Shown here piece by piece: positions 11,598 to 23,014 of a DNA stretch of 64,000 nt. This DNA comes from Microcebus murinus (Eukaryota > Chordata > Mammalia > Primates > Cheirogaleidae), in the NCBI RefSeq assembly GCF_040939455.1, contig NC_134110.1, forward strand, positions 98,671,001-98,735,000, read 5' to 3'. Numbering within the stretch: the stretch's first letter is position 1; each line of letters starts with the position of its first letter. A model generated the notes under the pieces. The model was not told the DNA's origin. It ran no database searches and was given only the letters and a program-made list of their open reading frames with translations. The translations under genes and the position numbers were made by a program.

Positions 11598-12142
11598 CAG
11601 CTGCTGCCCCCAAACTACCTGGGCCGCGGACCAGTACCCTCCATGGCCCGTTAGGAACCAGGTGCACAAGCAGGAGGTGAGCGGCAGGGCAGTCACTAAA
11701 GCGTCATCTGTATTTGCAGCCTCTCACATCATCGCAGGAGCTCTGCCACCTGTCAGATCAGCAGCAGCGTTAGATTGTCACAGGAACTCAAACCTTGCTG
11801 TAAACTGCGCGTGGAGGGGTCTAGGTTGTGCGCCTTATGAGAATCTCGTGCCTGATGGTCTGAGGGGGAGCTGAGCGGTGACGCTGGCGCTGGGGAGCGG
11901 CTGCAAATACAGATCATCGTTAGCAGACAGGTTTGGCTGTACAGAGACCATAATAAATCAATTGCTTTCAGGCTCACATCAAAATCCTGTGAGTGGAAGG
12001 TGACAATGTAATGATAGAAATAGAGTGCACAATAAATGTAATGTGCTTGAATCATGCTGAACCCCCCCACTCCCGTCTGTGGAAAAATCGTCTTCTGTGA
12101 GTGAAACTAGTCCCTGATGCCAAAAAAGTTGGGAACTGCTCT
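11598..12142 (+). mobile_element. MER1-like non-autonomous hAT transposon
   Basis: The left end 'cagctgctgcccccaa' leads into 'ctgggccgcggaccagtacc', 'cccgttaggaaccagg' and 'caggaggtgagcggcagg'. The right end reads 'gaaaaatcgtcttctgtgag' then 'aaaagttgggaactgctc'. These are the two ends of the MER1/Charlie3-like family, with inverted termini of the CAG..CCCAA type. Length is about 545 bp, near full size. No 8-bp target duplication survives. No transposase is encoded. Confidence 0.8.
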
Positions 12143-12849
12143 ATCACGGAAAGTATTACTTCTTAAGAGAGGAGTTGCCATTTCCAAGATTGAAGAGGAG
12201 ATACACTGTTTCCAAAGATTCACCTCTCCCTCTTCCCAGCTCTTGTTTGTATAGATGGAAAGGTTCACATAAGGAAAGCTAGCCTCATAGCACTTGCCTT
12301 GCGAGGGTGTTTGTAATGTCATTGTGTGCCAGAATGCCTGCGTTTATTAATATGCACTACACATTGTGTTTATTTCTGTTTCATCAAGGTTTTGCCAGAT
12401 TATGGCCTGTCTGTGCCTGATAGTGGCTGTGTTTGTGTACGAGCACAGGGTCATCTGATAACGAATTGTCGCATCATGCGATTAAGCGATGTTTAAAATG
12501 GGTGTAAGCCAGAAAGTGGTCTGACTCCCAGACCGCTTTTAGAAGGTCTGATCAACAAAAGAAAGTTCAAGGCACCTTGGGAGAGGTCATTGATCACAAC
12601 CGTCTTGATCGTCCTGGGCTTGTTCCTTCCTGCAGAGACACAATTAAAATAATGTTATACAGTAGAAATTTTTCATTGTTAGAGGAAGCACACTTTTTTC
12701 AGAGGTAAATCAATGTAAAATCTATCTCCTCTTCAGCTAGATAAAAACTAATATTTTTGGAAGCTGGCTCAGTGAACTGTATGAGAGCTGAGCTCTATCA
12801 CACGCGTCAGTTCCCCATTGCTGTTTATAATGACTTTCACTGTCATATA
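12143..12849. other. Single-copy sequence, nothing recognised
   Basis: Mixed-composition DNA with no convincing gene, RNA or repeat family. Confidence 0.5.
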
Positions 12850-12975
12850 TGCAGGGCCACATGGGCGGACTGTGAGCCTCCCCAGGCAGGGACACTGTGT
12901 CATTCACTTTCCCATGCCCGGTACAGTTTTGCCGCACAGCGTAAGTGCCTAGTAAAACTCTATTGACTGACTGCA
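12850..12975 (+). repeat. L2 3'-end fragment
   Basis: 'gagcctccccaggcagggac', 'cccatgcccggtacagtttt' and 'cgtaagtgcctagtaaaact' follow the conserved LINE-2 3' end. Confidence 0.6.
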
Positions 12976-14696
12976 TGCTTTAAATAAACAGTTATGAGGC
13001 AAGAATCTTGACAAAAACTTAAACTTTGACTTGTGATACTTGTACTATATTTTTTTGTATTGATATCTAATCTCTCTGACTTATCGGTGCTGTCATCAGC
13101 TATAAAACTGAATTAGTCTGGAAGGTGTCGTAAGAAAGTTTTGCCTGATCACCAAAGCTCAGGAAAAATGTCACCCTTATCACTACTGGTTTTGTGCTCA
13201 AGGGAAAATTCCTCAAATTAAAGGTTGTTATTACTATTATCATTATTTGGCTCAATATTATGGATATATAAATCACCTTATTTTAACTCCTTTGAAACTT
13301 AAGAAAATATGCAAAAGCAATGAATTTTCTCTTCTCTTCCGTGAAGTCTGGTAATTTTAGTAATCCACTGCCCTGTGAGATACAAGGCAACTCTGCTTCC
13401 TCTGCAGTCTGTTTTTTCTTCCTTTCTTTCAAAATAACTTGCCATCCTTCCAAAATAAACATGAAGGGGAAATACATGAGTGGGTATGTAATCACCCAGA
13501 TATTTGGAGCAGCGTGCCTCTAAAAAAATAGTAAAAATAAATTAGTCATCAGAAATTTCTTCTGGTTTTACAGAACTTGTTAGTGTTCTTTTGTTGTCTC
13601 TATAATATTTTTAAAAAGAAACATTTATATTTGTATACAAAGTTTGCCCAAGTGAAAAAATTAAATACTTATGTAACTAAAACTTATTTTCTCACATAAG
13701 GATAATCTTACATTTCTAAGATTATAATTTTGAGTGAACTTTGTGAAAATAATTATATTACAGATTTTTAGCATTCTAGAATTACAATATCATATTCTAT
13801 TTCTATCTAATATTTATGAAGTCTCATTCTGATGATCTTATCTAATAACTGTGTTAAGTGTTTAATTGTGTCTTAATCATAATATGTGTATTTTACATTT
13901 ATTTTTAGTTACCTTGAATTTAATGATACTTTTAGGATTTCTTATAATCCTGAAGGGTCTATGCTATTTAAGAAACATTTAGAAAGCTAGTTTGCTTAAG
14001 AGACTTCATCTGATCCAATGAGTCAGATGAATAATCTTATGACTTTTAGCTTATGGTTCAGAAAATACAATGATCACTGTCCTTTCTCTCCTCCTTTCTC
14101 CTGACCACCTCATTCTCTTCTTCATCTGCATCCTCTTCATCTTCAGCAAATATTTATTTATCATCTACTCTCTATTCTCTCTTGTTGCCCACAACAAGAG
14201 TTAAGAGTGTTCAACTACTGCCCTTATCAGAGTGAGAGGCTGACCTAAAAGTCAAATCCTGCACTCATTCTAGATCATTACCATAGCCAGAAACAGACTG
14301 TTTGAAGTATAGTACACATATATTAGTAAATATCCTACCCTTTTGGAGTCTGTGAAAATTTGTAAGAAGATAAGAAAACTTTATCTGTGTACAACCTACC
14401 AATCTAAGGAGAGACAGTTTGCCAAACAATTTAACAGCATTCATACATAACAATTTATTATTGTTATTATTATTTGCTCCTCTTAAGCAAGTCAATTGCT
14501 TTTGCCCAGAGACATGGTTTTTTCCACCTGTGATCTGAAATAACTTTATTTTTCTAATCAAATGTGTATATTTTAAATATATTAAATGATGTATATGGTT
14601 CAACCTCACACTAGTCCTTTGAACAGCCAACATATTCCCCTTTATGTTGAAATAGTTTGTCTTACAAATCACTTGTATTAATATAATCTGTAACAT
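12976..14696. other. AT-rich single-copy sequence
   Basis: AT-rich DNA without a recognised element. A 143-codon minus-strand open frame (14265-14696) ends at the L1 boundary. It has an Asn homopolymer from an ATT repeat and no domain, so I treat it as chance. Confidence 0.5.
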
Positions 14697-15290
14697 GCAT
14701 TTTGTTTTATTTATTTATTTTTATATATATATATATATATATTATTTCAGAATATTATGGGGGTACAAATGTTTAGGTTACATATATTGCCTTTGCCCCA
14801 CCTGAGTCAGAGCTACAAGCATGTCCATCCCCCAGACAGTGCACCCATTTGGTATATACCCATCCCTTCCCCCCCACCTGCCCAATACCCAATGAGTGTT
14901 ACTACCATATGTGCAAATAAGTGTTGATCAATTAATACCAATTTGATGGTGAGTACATGTGGTGTTTGTTTTCTTATTCTTATGATACTTCACTTAATAG
15001 AATGTGTTCCAGCTTCATCCAGGATAATACAGAGGTGCTAGATCACTATTGGTTTTTGTGACTCAGTAGAACTCCATGGTGTACATATATCACATTTTAT
15101 TAATCCACTCATGTATTGATGGGCACTTGGGTTGTTTCCACATCTTTGCGATGGTGAATTGTGCTGCTATAAACATTCGAGTGCAGATGTCTTTTTTATT
15201 AGAATGTCTTTTTCTCCTTTGGGTAGATGCCTAGTAATGGGATTGCTAGATCAAATGGTTTATAAGGCCTGAAGATGCTAGTTACAAATC
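14697..15290 (-). mobile_element. 5'-truncated lemur-type L1, antisense
   Basis: The minus-strand L1 3' end reads from a T-rich tail with an inserted (TA)n run (14722-14742) through 'atattatgggggtacaaatg' (3' UTR). ORF2 C-terminal sequence follows ('ttcacttaatagaatgtg', 'actccatggtgtacatatat', 'aacattcgagtgcagatgtc') to about 15262. It aligns by eye with the 3' ends at 41.0 and 55.8 kb but is more diverged, so it comes from an older relative. The 5' break lies just upstream of the C-terminal cysteine-rich segment. Confidence 0.88.
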
Positions 15291-16699
15291 ATTCTTAGCT
15301 TGTCACTAAAGTCACAAGGAGGCTGACTTGCAAGCAGATCCTTGTAACTTTAGGAAGACACAGTTAGGAAGGTCTGTGGGTAAAGCTAAAACAATAAATC
15401 ACAAAAAATTGTTCAGTTTAGACTGCTTGCACCCCAAATTTCAAATTACCTGGAAAGTAATACATGGACCTTGTCTTCCCTTTGAGTGTTGATTTGTTAC
15501 AGTCCTGCCTGCTTAAAAGAGTCCGTCATTTGCTCTCCTGTAAGTGAGCCCTCCAGCATGGGTTCTGGAGGGAGAGCCCATGAGGTCACAGCCAGCCCCT
15601 GCTGAGTAAGTGCTGGTGGTCCTGAGGCTGGGGACTCGACCGTGTGGGTGACGTTAGATTCCGAGTGGCGCTCTGTTTGGGATGGAGGGCTCTTCTCACG
15701 TGGGTCTGGGGCTTGACTGGATCTGGAGAAGTCTAGAACCCAAGAATTCCTCTTTCGGTCCTTTCTCTGAAGAGTTTCCGGGGCTCACCTGGCTCAGCCA
15801 GTGGAGGTGGTGCAGGGGCTGCCCTCTTCGTGAACAAGAAGAGAGACGGGAGAAGCATGGCAACCCACGTCTGCACCGTGTGCTACTCCCAGCCCAGGGC
15901 TGGATGGACGGTCTCCTGGGGATGTATGACCGACTAGCCCCCCACTCGCCGTGCTGGGCTTCCTTGCTGCCCCCTGGCCCACCAGACTCCACCCCCAGGA
16001 AACGAGGTCGTCCAGTCATCAGAGCTGTAGTGCATGGATTATGACTAAAGCGCTTACAGATAAGAAGGAAGAGTTAAATCAAAATGTGGAGCCACACTTC
16101 CTCTGGGCAGAGGTGGGAGTGTTTCTGACTGTACCTTGGAACAGGCGAAGCCGAAATGCCTAACTTTAATTAGAGAGAGAGACGCTGGCATCGATAAGCT
16201 CATTCTTTCTCCCCAAATGGCCATATAGGGAAAGTTCAGTGTTGGAATTAAAATCCCAGGCTAAGGAGCAGCCTGCCCGAATTCACACCGGTAATTCAGG
16301 TCAGGTTAACTAAATGTATCACCTTGGTTTTGACATACTTATAAAAATGAGGATAAAAATAGTGATACAGTAAAAGGTTCTTAAAGTATTTACAACAGAG
16401 CATTCCAGAGTCAGCAATAAGCACAGGTCTATTTTTATAATAGAACACAGGCAGTTATCATCACTGGTTCATGCTTGAATGCAAGAACTGAGAAACTAAA
16501 ATAATGGAGAAGGAAGAAAAAGAGGACAGCAGAGAAAAGGAAACTTTTGGTGAAGAATGAAGATAACTTCATATATTTTGTCTCACACAGTGTTACCTTT
16601 AATTCTCATGGGAACTTTGTAAAATAAGTAAACAGGTATAGGATGGATAAGTCTAAGGATACAATGTACAGCATGGGGACTACAGTGGATATATTATAT
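15291..16699. other. Single-copy sequence, nothing recognised
   Basis: A GC-richer core at 15580-16020 has overlapping 60-120-codon frames on both strands. None resembles a known protein and no exon structure is supportable. Confidence 0.45.
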
Positions 16700-16827
16700 A
16701 ATTGTTCGCTAGTATTTCTGGGGGATTGGTTTAGGACTCCCGAAGATACCAAAATCTGAGGATGCTCAAGTCCCTTATGTGAATGATGTAGCAGTTGCAT
16801 ATAACCTACACACAGCCTCCTGTATAC

Positions 16828-17073
16828 TTTTTTTGCACTTGGATGTCGAGTGTGACTCGACATGGTTAGCAAAAATTATAGAGATTAAAATTACTCTTTG
16901 AATGTATCAATAATTTGAAATATAAAAAAATCCAAATAAATAAGTTTGTATGAAAAGAAACTCCAGTTTTTTATTCTACTGCTGCGCTTTGTAAAATCTG
17001 GGGTATTTAAAAAATTAAAATTCCGAGTAGAATAAAGGAATTGAGAAAAAAGCAAGTGAGTGCAAAGGGTTAA
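16828..17073. mobile_element. Probable non-autonomous piggyBac-like element nested in MER2
   Basis: About 240 bp of non-MER2 DNA splits MER2 exactly where MER2 has TTAA ('tatactttaaatcatc' in the family). The right end reads 'gagtgcaaaggg' then 'ttaa' (17070-17073), which in reverse is TTAACCCTTTGCACTC. The left end reads 'ttttgcacttgg' after a damaged junction. TTAA targeting and CCCTTTGCACT termini are typical of piggyBac MITEs. Just inside the left end, 9-bp arms 16843-16851 and 16855-16863 form a perfect hairpin with a 3-nt loop. No transposase is encoded. Confidence 0.65.
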
Positions 17074-17183
17074 ATCATCTTTCTACATTGCTAATCATTC
17101 CCAACACAATGTAAACGTTGTGTAAATATTTGTTATACTGTATTGTTTATTTGTACTATTTTTTATTGTTGTATTGTTCTTTT

Positions 17184-17514
<331 letters not shown>

Positions 17515-17640
17515 AAAAAATATTTTTGATCTATAATTAGTTGAAGCCACAGAGGTGGAACCTGAGACTACAGAGGGCCAATTGTATTGTATATGGAAAA
17601 TCTGCTAAAAGGGTAAATTTTAGGTATTCTCACTACACAA

Positions 17641-18132
17641 AGGCAGCCCTTCCACTCAGGGCTCATCGTGGATCGGAAATATTTTTAAAAATCAATAAAA
17701 AAACAACAAAACAATAAAAAATAACACAGATTTAAAAAAACAATACAGTATAGCAACTATTTCCATAGCGATGACATTGTATTAGATGCTATAAGTAATC
17801 TGGAGAGGATTTAGAGCAGCGGTCCCCAACCTGTTGGGACCGTTTTCATGGAAGACAATTTTTCCATGGATGGGCTTGGGGGGAGAAGGTTTTGGGAGGA
17901 TTCAAGCGTATTACATTTATTGTGCACTTTATTTCTCTTACTATTACATTGTAATATATAATGAAATGATTATATAACTCACCATAGGTTGGGGATCCCT
18001 GATTTAAAGTATAGGGCAGGATGTACGCAGGCTATATATAAATACTATGTCATTTTTGTATCAGTGACTTGAGCACCCAGGGATTTTGGTATGAGGCTCC
18101 TGGAACCAAATCCCCCGTTGGGATGTGGGAGT
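17641..18132 (+). mobile_element. MER2 (Tigger-related) MITE, sense, split by a MER1-like element
   Basis: Forward MER2 landmarks are 'atcgtggatcggaaatattt', 'aacaatacagtatagcaact', 'gctataagtaatctggagag', 'ggatgtacgcaggctatata', 'gacttgagcacccagggatt' and 'ctcctggaaccaaatccccc'. It is interrupted at 17817-18001. It is in inverted orientation to the MER2 copy ending 55 bp upstream. Confidence 0.85.
17809..18009 (+). mobile_element. Internally deleted MER1-like hAT MITE with 8-bp target duplication
   Basis: The 185-bp element spans 17817-18001. Its left end 'cagcggtccccaacc' and right end 'ggttggggatccctg' form imperfect inverted termini. The internal 'gtattacatttattgtgcac' is family-typical. 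Flanks 'atttagag' (17809-17816) and 'atttaaag' (18002-18009) are a 7-of-8 match, as expected for hAT 8-bp duplication. The host is the MER2 at 17641-18132. Confidence 0.88.
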
Positions 18133-18984
18133 TAAAAGTTAATAAGGCACAATTTGGTGGGGAAATTCACAAATTTGGTGGGGAAGATAGACATGAAACT
18201 TACAATTAAAGTACGGTGTAGCGAATGCTCTTTTGGGGATGTGCTTCTCTCCCTGTGCTTTGAAAGTCTGGAATGGTTCATCTCACCTTGCTTGGGGCAC
18301 CAGCCAAGGCTGCGGTTGAGGGGAGCATGTGTTTAGCTGCTTTGAAGGACAAGACCAGCAGGCACTGAAGGGAGAGGGCAGGGATGCCAGTCAGAGAGTG
18401 GTGTGGGCAAACATAGCCCCAAATGGGACTGCAAGTAGATCAGTTTGCCAGCCCCCAGATCAACAAATGGGGAGGAGGAGAGAAGTGAGGAGGAAGAAAG
18501 GTGGGAAATGAGGCTAGAAGTTGGGCTCCTGCCAGATTGTTAAGGATCTCCTATGTTAATTTCTTAAACTCTGCTTGCTCCAACCATGACCGTGGCCTGC
18601 TCACAGTGTGTGTTTATCTCCCGCAAGTTGAGGTTTGAGAGCAGCCTGCTGTGTGTCCCACAGCCCCTCAGTGTTCATGTGGAGGACAGCTTCAGGGTGG
18701 GGGGGGGCCCAGGGGGCCAGGTGACCATCTCTGAGGCGTGCCCTGAGAGGAGGAGGCTGGGCGATGGAGAGTTGCATGGATTTGATCAGACTTGGAGCTG
18801 GGCGGACACCCCGGTGTGACAGCTTGGGAGACCGACCAGATAGTGACTGCACACATTTCTGTTAGATTGAAGGGGAATTTAAGCTTAATATAGGATGAAA
18901 ACCATTTCCCAAGGACTCTGATTCTGTTTTAAAATTATTTGACTTGGCTCGTTTTCTACAGTATTGTCCTACACCAACACGCTA
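18133..18984. other. Single-copy sequence, nothing recognised
   Basis: Moderately GC-rich. Short open frames occur on both strands without a recognisable product. Confidence 0.45.
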
Positions 18985-19125
18985 ACACCATGAGCTGCCG
19001 TCACTTACTGGCTGTGTCGTCTTGGGCAAATCATCCACTTTCTAAACCTCTAGTTCCTTTTCTATAAAACATGGGCAATATCTAGTCCCATAGATTTGGG
19101 AGTTCAGTTTACAGCTTATGTGAGT
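18985..19125 (+). repeat. MIR SINE
   Basis: 'gtcacttactggctgtgtcg', 'cttgggcaaatcatccactt' and 'ctataaaacatgggcaatat' define a forward MIR core. Confidence 0.75.
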
Positions 19126-19207
19126 GACCCAGTTGCAGTCCAAGGTTGGGGCTCATGACGCCTTAGAGCCCCCTGAGGGTGGTGGGGGAGAGTGTCCAGA
19201 GGTGGCC

Positions 19208-19382
19208 CAGGTGTCTTTCCCTACACCTCTTCCTCCCCCGTCCCCCTCTTCCCTCTTCTCCCAGTCCTCCCCATTCCACCTCCTCCCTCTTCTTCCCTTC
19301 TCCTCCTCCCCCTTCGCCCTCTACCCCCATCCTCTTCTTTCCCTCCCTCTCCCCCTTCATCTTCCTCTACTTTTACTTCTCC
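19208..19382. repeat. Polypyrimidine (CCT/CTT-rich) tract
   Basis: About 170 bp of nearly uninterrupted pyrimidines on the plus strand, built of irregular CCTCTT, CCCTCC and TTCC units. It creates Pro/Ser/Leu-rich open frames in three frames and a Gly/Glu/Arg-rich frame on the other strand. These are compositional artefacts. Confidence 0.8.
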
Positions 19383-19924
19383 ATAGCTAGATTCTTCAAT
19401 TCAGGGAAACTGGACAGTTGTTTTCTTGTAAATAAGAAGAAAAATAAGCCATTTCTGGACTTTGATCTGTGGGTCCAGAATTTAGCTAACTGAACAAATA
19501 GATATTTAAGTTTTAAGATTTAGAGCCACTCTTAAACTGTCCTTTTGTCTCAGTTGGTCTAAGTGTTTCGAGTTGCTATCTCCTCCTTAATGTCAGGTCA
19601 CCAAGATCGCTACGTGGGAAGTGGCAGTGGCCCACGTGGCAGCGAGGGCTCCTGAGGAAGCTCAGGTGGAGGGACACAGCCCTGCCTGCTCAGCCGAGCT
19701 GCCGGCGGAGGCCGGGCTCTCCCCACTGCCCACCTTTCCTGCCCTCTGGCCCGGCACCCCAGGCCTCTGTCCCACAGGAGCTGGCACCCTGGCTGTCACC
19801 AGCCTCGCCCCACTTGCTGAGCGTGGGGCGGGGCGCGCGGGCCCTCCCTGGGCTCTTGGGGCCTCTGTGCGCTTCTGGGTCACAGCACCCAAAACCACGC
19901 CATCATTTCAGCATCTCTTTGCTC

Positions 19925-20010
19925 GTCTCAAAGGCAGGGGCCCCGTTCTACCCATGGCTTTATCCTCTCCCTAGCACAAGACCTGGCACAAAGCAACCAC
20001 TGAGCAACAG
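19925..20010 (+). repeat. L2 3'-end fragment
   Basis: 'aaaggcaggggccccgttct' followed by 'ctagcacaagacctggcaca' and 'gcaaccactgagcaac' resembles the LINE-2 3' end. Confidence 0.5.
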
Positions 20011-20017
20011 AAGGAAA

Positions 20018-20073
20018 AGCGTGCATGTGTGGTGTGAGTGTGTGTGTGGGGTGTGTGTGCACGCGCGTGTAGT
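20018..20073. repeat. Interrupted (TG)n alternating purine-pyrimidine tract
   Basis: TGTG and CGCG units with occasional GG interruptions, ending in 'gcacgcgcgtgt'. Alternation of this kind can adopt Z-DNA, which is inference only. Confidence 0.7.
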
Positions 20074-20219
20074 GGAGACTACTGCTAATTCTGTCTTCCA
20101 GAAGATACCTTGGCCCACACGGAACCAGGGTCACTTGTCAGACATGTGTACAGACAGGACCGAGGCTTGGGGGGAATTTGTCACTGTATCGGGCACAGGA
20201 GGGGGAGGATAAGCTATGG

Positions 20220-20545
20220 GGTCTCGGTCATTCCAGGCTCGTCTCCCACCTGCATCCTAGTAAAGCGTCTGTGGATGTTCCGTCACAGGAACGGGCCCTT
20301 TTAAGGCCGAGAGGGCGGTGAGCTCCGAGACGGTCTGCCACTGCCAACCCGCACCAGCGGCACCGTGCATTTACGTGCTTGATAGAGTCTAAGCTGTTGG
20401 CACCGAGACTGCCTGGACTGTGACAGGCACGCGCTGAAGACACCTGTGGGGGCGGCTGGGGCGGGACATGGAGCCGGGCCTGACTTCCGTGGTGTCAGTC
20501 CGGGGGCCACAACGTGACCACCCCGGCCCTGCGCCGCGGGCAGAG
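20220..20545. promoter_or_regulatory. CpG-island-like segment with two GC boxes
   Basis: I count about 26 CpGs in 320 bp, close to the number expected from base composition, whereas the surrounding DNA is CpG-poor. Two GC boxes sit side by side at about 20448-20466 ('gggggcggct', 'ggggcggga'). No TATA box, open frame or splice site that would name a gene was found. It could be a promoter or enhancer, or simply an unmethylated single-copy patch. Confidence 0.5.
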
Positions 20546-21139
20546 TGTGCCTTCCCCCTTTGGTTGGCTTCTCTCAGACACAGGAGAAAGGGCGCATCAC
20601 ATGGCCAGCTGGTACCCATGTCACTCCTCCTGGGAACAGCTTTATCTCTGTCGCTTCTAGCACGTAGGCTTTGTAAATAAACCGAGGTCTCAACTTCCCT
20701 GCTTTGTTAGAGTGCGCTATCGTGGCGGCCTGGAGCCACTTGTCCTTTCTGTCAAAGACACTTGTTTATGTGTCGTCTAGAAGCTACAGCCGCCTGGGGA
20801 GGGAGGTCAGCCTGCCTTGGGCGGTGTCTGCAAGGTAGGCCACAGTTTATCTTGTCTCCTGGTTTGATTTTTTGGCCTGATGGGATTTCAATGTTTTAAA
20901 ACTCAGTTAATATTACAAGCCACATTCCCACAAACAGATATGCTAAATTGCTTCCAGTCTTCCGGTAAATTACTGTTTCCCATTCCTCTTGGAAGGATCT
21001 TCTAAACTAAGTTCTATAAATAGGATTGAAGTGAGGTGTTTTCCACCTCAGACTAGATGCCACTACCAGACAAAAAAACAGGGACTGCCAGGCCGATCAG
21101 GGTGTCCTCAGCGAGCAGAAAAGGCTAAAATACTCTCTC
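20546..21139. other. Single-copy sequence, nothing recognised
   Basis: Composition shifts from GC-rich near the CpG patch to AT-rich. No gene or repeat was recognised. Confidence 0.45.
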
Positions 21140-21300
21140 CTTTCTTATTGTGGTGAAATGCACATGACACAGAGATTCACCGTTTCAAAGCATACTACTC
21201 AGTGGCTCTTAGTAAGTTCGCGGTGGGGGCAACCATCACCACCATGTGGTTCCAGGACATTTCCCTCACTCCACATACTCACTCCTTTTTAAAAGCTAAG
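21140..21300 (-). mobile_element. L1M 3' UTR fragment, antisense
   Basis: 'attgtggtgaaatgcacatg', 'actactcagtggctcttagt' and 'gcaaccatcaccaccatgtg' follow the reverse of the L1M 3' UTR. Short and diverged. Confidence 0.65.
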
Positions 21301-22513
21301 ATTTCATCTGCCTGGAAAAGACACCAGACAATTTCAATCAACCAGTGACAGCGGCAATCAGTTCATAAAACATTTACATTACATATTGATCATCCATGAG
21401 AAACTATAATTGAATAGAATTGATTGAATTCTTTGCTATGGACCATGAAGAAGAGATTTTGAGAAATACACATCTATATAAGCTACAGATATGAACAGAT
21501 AGATAAATATTTAAGAAAGTTATTAGAGAGATGCTTATGTGGATAAAATAAATTTGAAATAATATTAGTGCAAAGATGGGCAGATTTTAATGACTGTATT
21601 AAAGTTTCAAAAATATTCCTAAAGGGGGGAGAAAGTAAAAAATTTGGTATATACAACATTTTGAAGAAATATAATTTTATTGCTTTTATGTTCATAGAGT
21701 AACTCTGTCAATAGAAAAAGGTCAGAACACGTTTTAATATTTTACTTAATAAATATAAAGGTATAGATAGGCAGATAGGGAGATATAGATATACAGTAAT
21801 ATTCTTTATCATCATTACCTGATAATAAGAAGATGAAAATCACTAGTGATTATTGTAGTTTCATGGCAATATTTACATGTGATGATTTTCTAGGAGCTCA
21901 TTGCCATGTTTATTGACTCCACTTTTAGATAGGATACAAATTTTCTTGGGTTACTTTTTAAAATTTCACTAGCGAATACTCTCACAGGAAATGCAAAGTT
22001 AAACTTCCTCAATCATGACAAATTCCAAGTTATTAGCACCCTTCAGGGTCACTGTATCAACAGGCACTCTTCAGCCCCCTCATCGACTAGAAGCTTTGCT
22101 GCAAGATCATCTCACTCAGTAGACGCTGCACTTCTCTCTTTCTTTCTTTACAGGCTAGTTACAGAGCTCTAATTGTGATGTGTGCAGTACCTCTAACAAA
22201 GTTAGACATGTTAAGGGGAGTTATGTAAAGTAAAATCTGTTTTCTACGGACTACTAAAAATCTAGTGTTGGGTGTGCTTTGGAAATTAACCTTGCCTTCT
22301 TTAGAGGTCATCTCTCTATAATTCATGGGTCACTTCTTCATCTTTTCCTTCCACATTCTTTATTTTTAAGTGGTAGATATTTTCTTCAAATTCCCATGAT
22401 CTTAGTTTTGGAACTCTAAATTCACCTTTTCTGTTTGTCAGTTCCAGGTGTGATGCAGTTGTACTGAAGCATTGTATTTTCCCAGTGGGGATTGTCGTAC
22501 AACATCCCAAATT
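21301..22513. other. AT-rich single-copy sequence, nothing recognised
   Basis: AT-rich with no clear repeat family, coding frame or RNA gene. 21740-21800 has scattered 'gata' units without forming a clean array. Confidence 0.45.
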
Positions 22514-22516
22514 AAG

Positions 22517-22584
<68 letters not shown>
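22514..22584. repeat. Compound (TA)n(TG)n microsatellite
   Basis: About 14 TA units, a TG, three more TA units, then about 15 uninterrupted TG units. It generates Tyr/Ile, Cys/Val and Thr/His dipeptide frames that are not genes. Confidence 0.97.
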
Positions 22585-22585
<1 letters not shown>

Positions 22586-23014
22586 CTGAAGCAAATGAAA
22601 GACTTGATCAAATTTGGTAATGGGTGCAAGAATCTTTCTCATGTTATTCTCTGTATATTTCTCTGTATTCATTTCATTATTTTAAAAATATGGAAAAAAT
22701 GTAACAAATCTAATTCAATGGGTCAGAGGCTTTAGATTTTTAAAATTAGAATTAGGACTTCATTATTTCTGAAGTTGAAATTATATCTTCTTTCATGTTC
22801 CTGGTTAATGGCAGTGTTATAAAAAATGATCTTCCAAGTGTTCATAAATAGGTGTGGTTTTAGTTTTAAATACAGTAGGTTAACCGTACACATTTTCTTG
22901 TTCCCTCTAATTTGGAGATTATACCTACCCATCAAACTTTATCCCTCTGTAGAAAGACATTACCTACAACCTGAACCTCACCTTACCTTTTCTTCTGGAT
23001 TCTCTTTCAGTTTC
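22585..23014. other. AT-rich single-copy sequence, nothing recognised
   Basis: No repeat or gene was recognised between the microsatellite and the MIR. Confidence 0.45.

Noticed and set aside
14265..14696. 143-codon minus-strand frame
   Set aside because: AT-rich, with an Asn run from an ATT repeat, ending at an L1 junction. Judged chance.
15682..16044. 120-codon frame with a 107-codon frame opposite
   Set aside because: GC-rich single-copy DNA with no domain, splice sites or codon bias evidence. An exon cannot be excluded but is not supported.
22316..22735. 118- and 87-codon frames with Tyr/Ile and Cys/Val runs
   Set aside because: Products of the TA/TG microsatellite.
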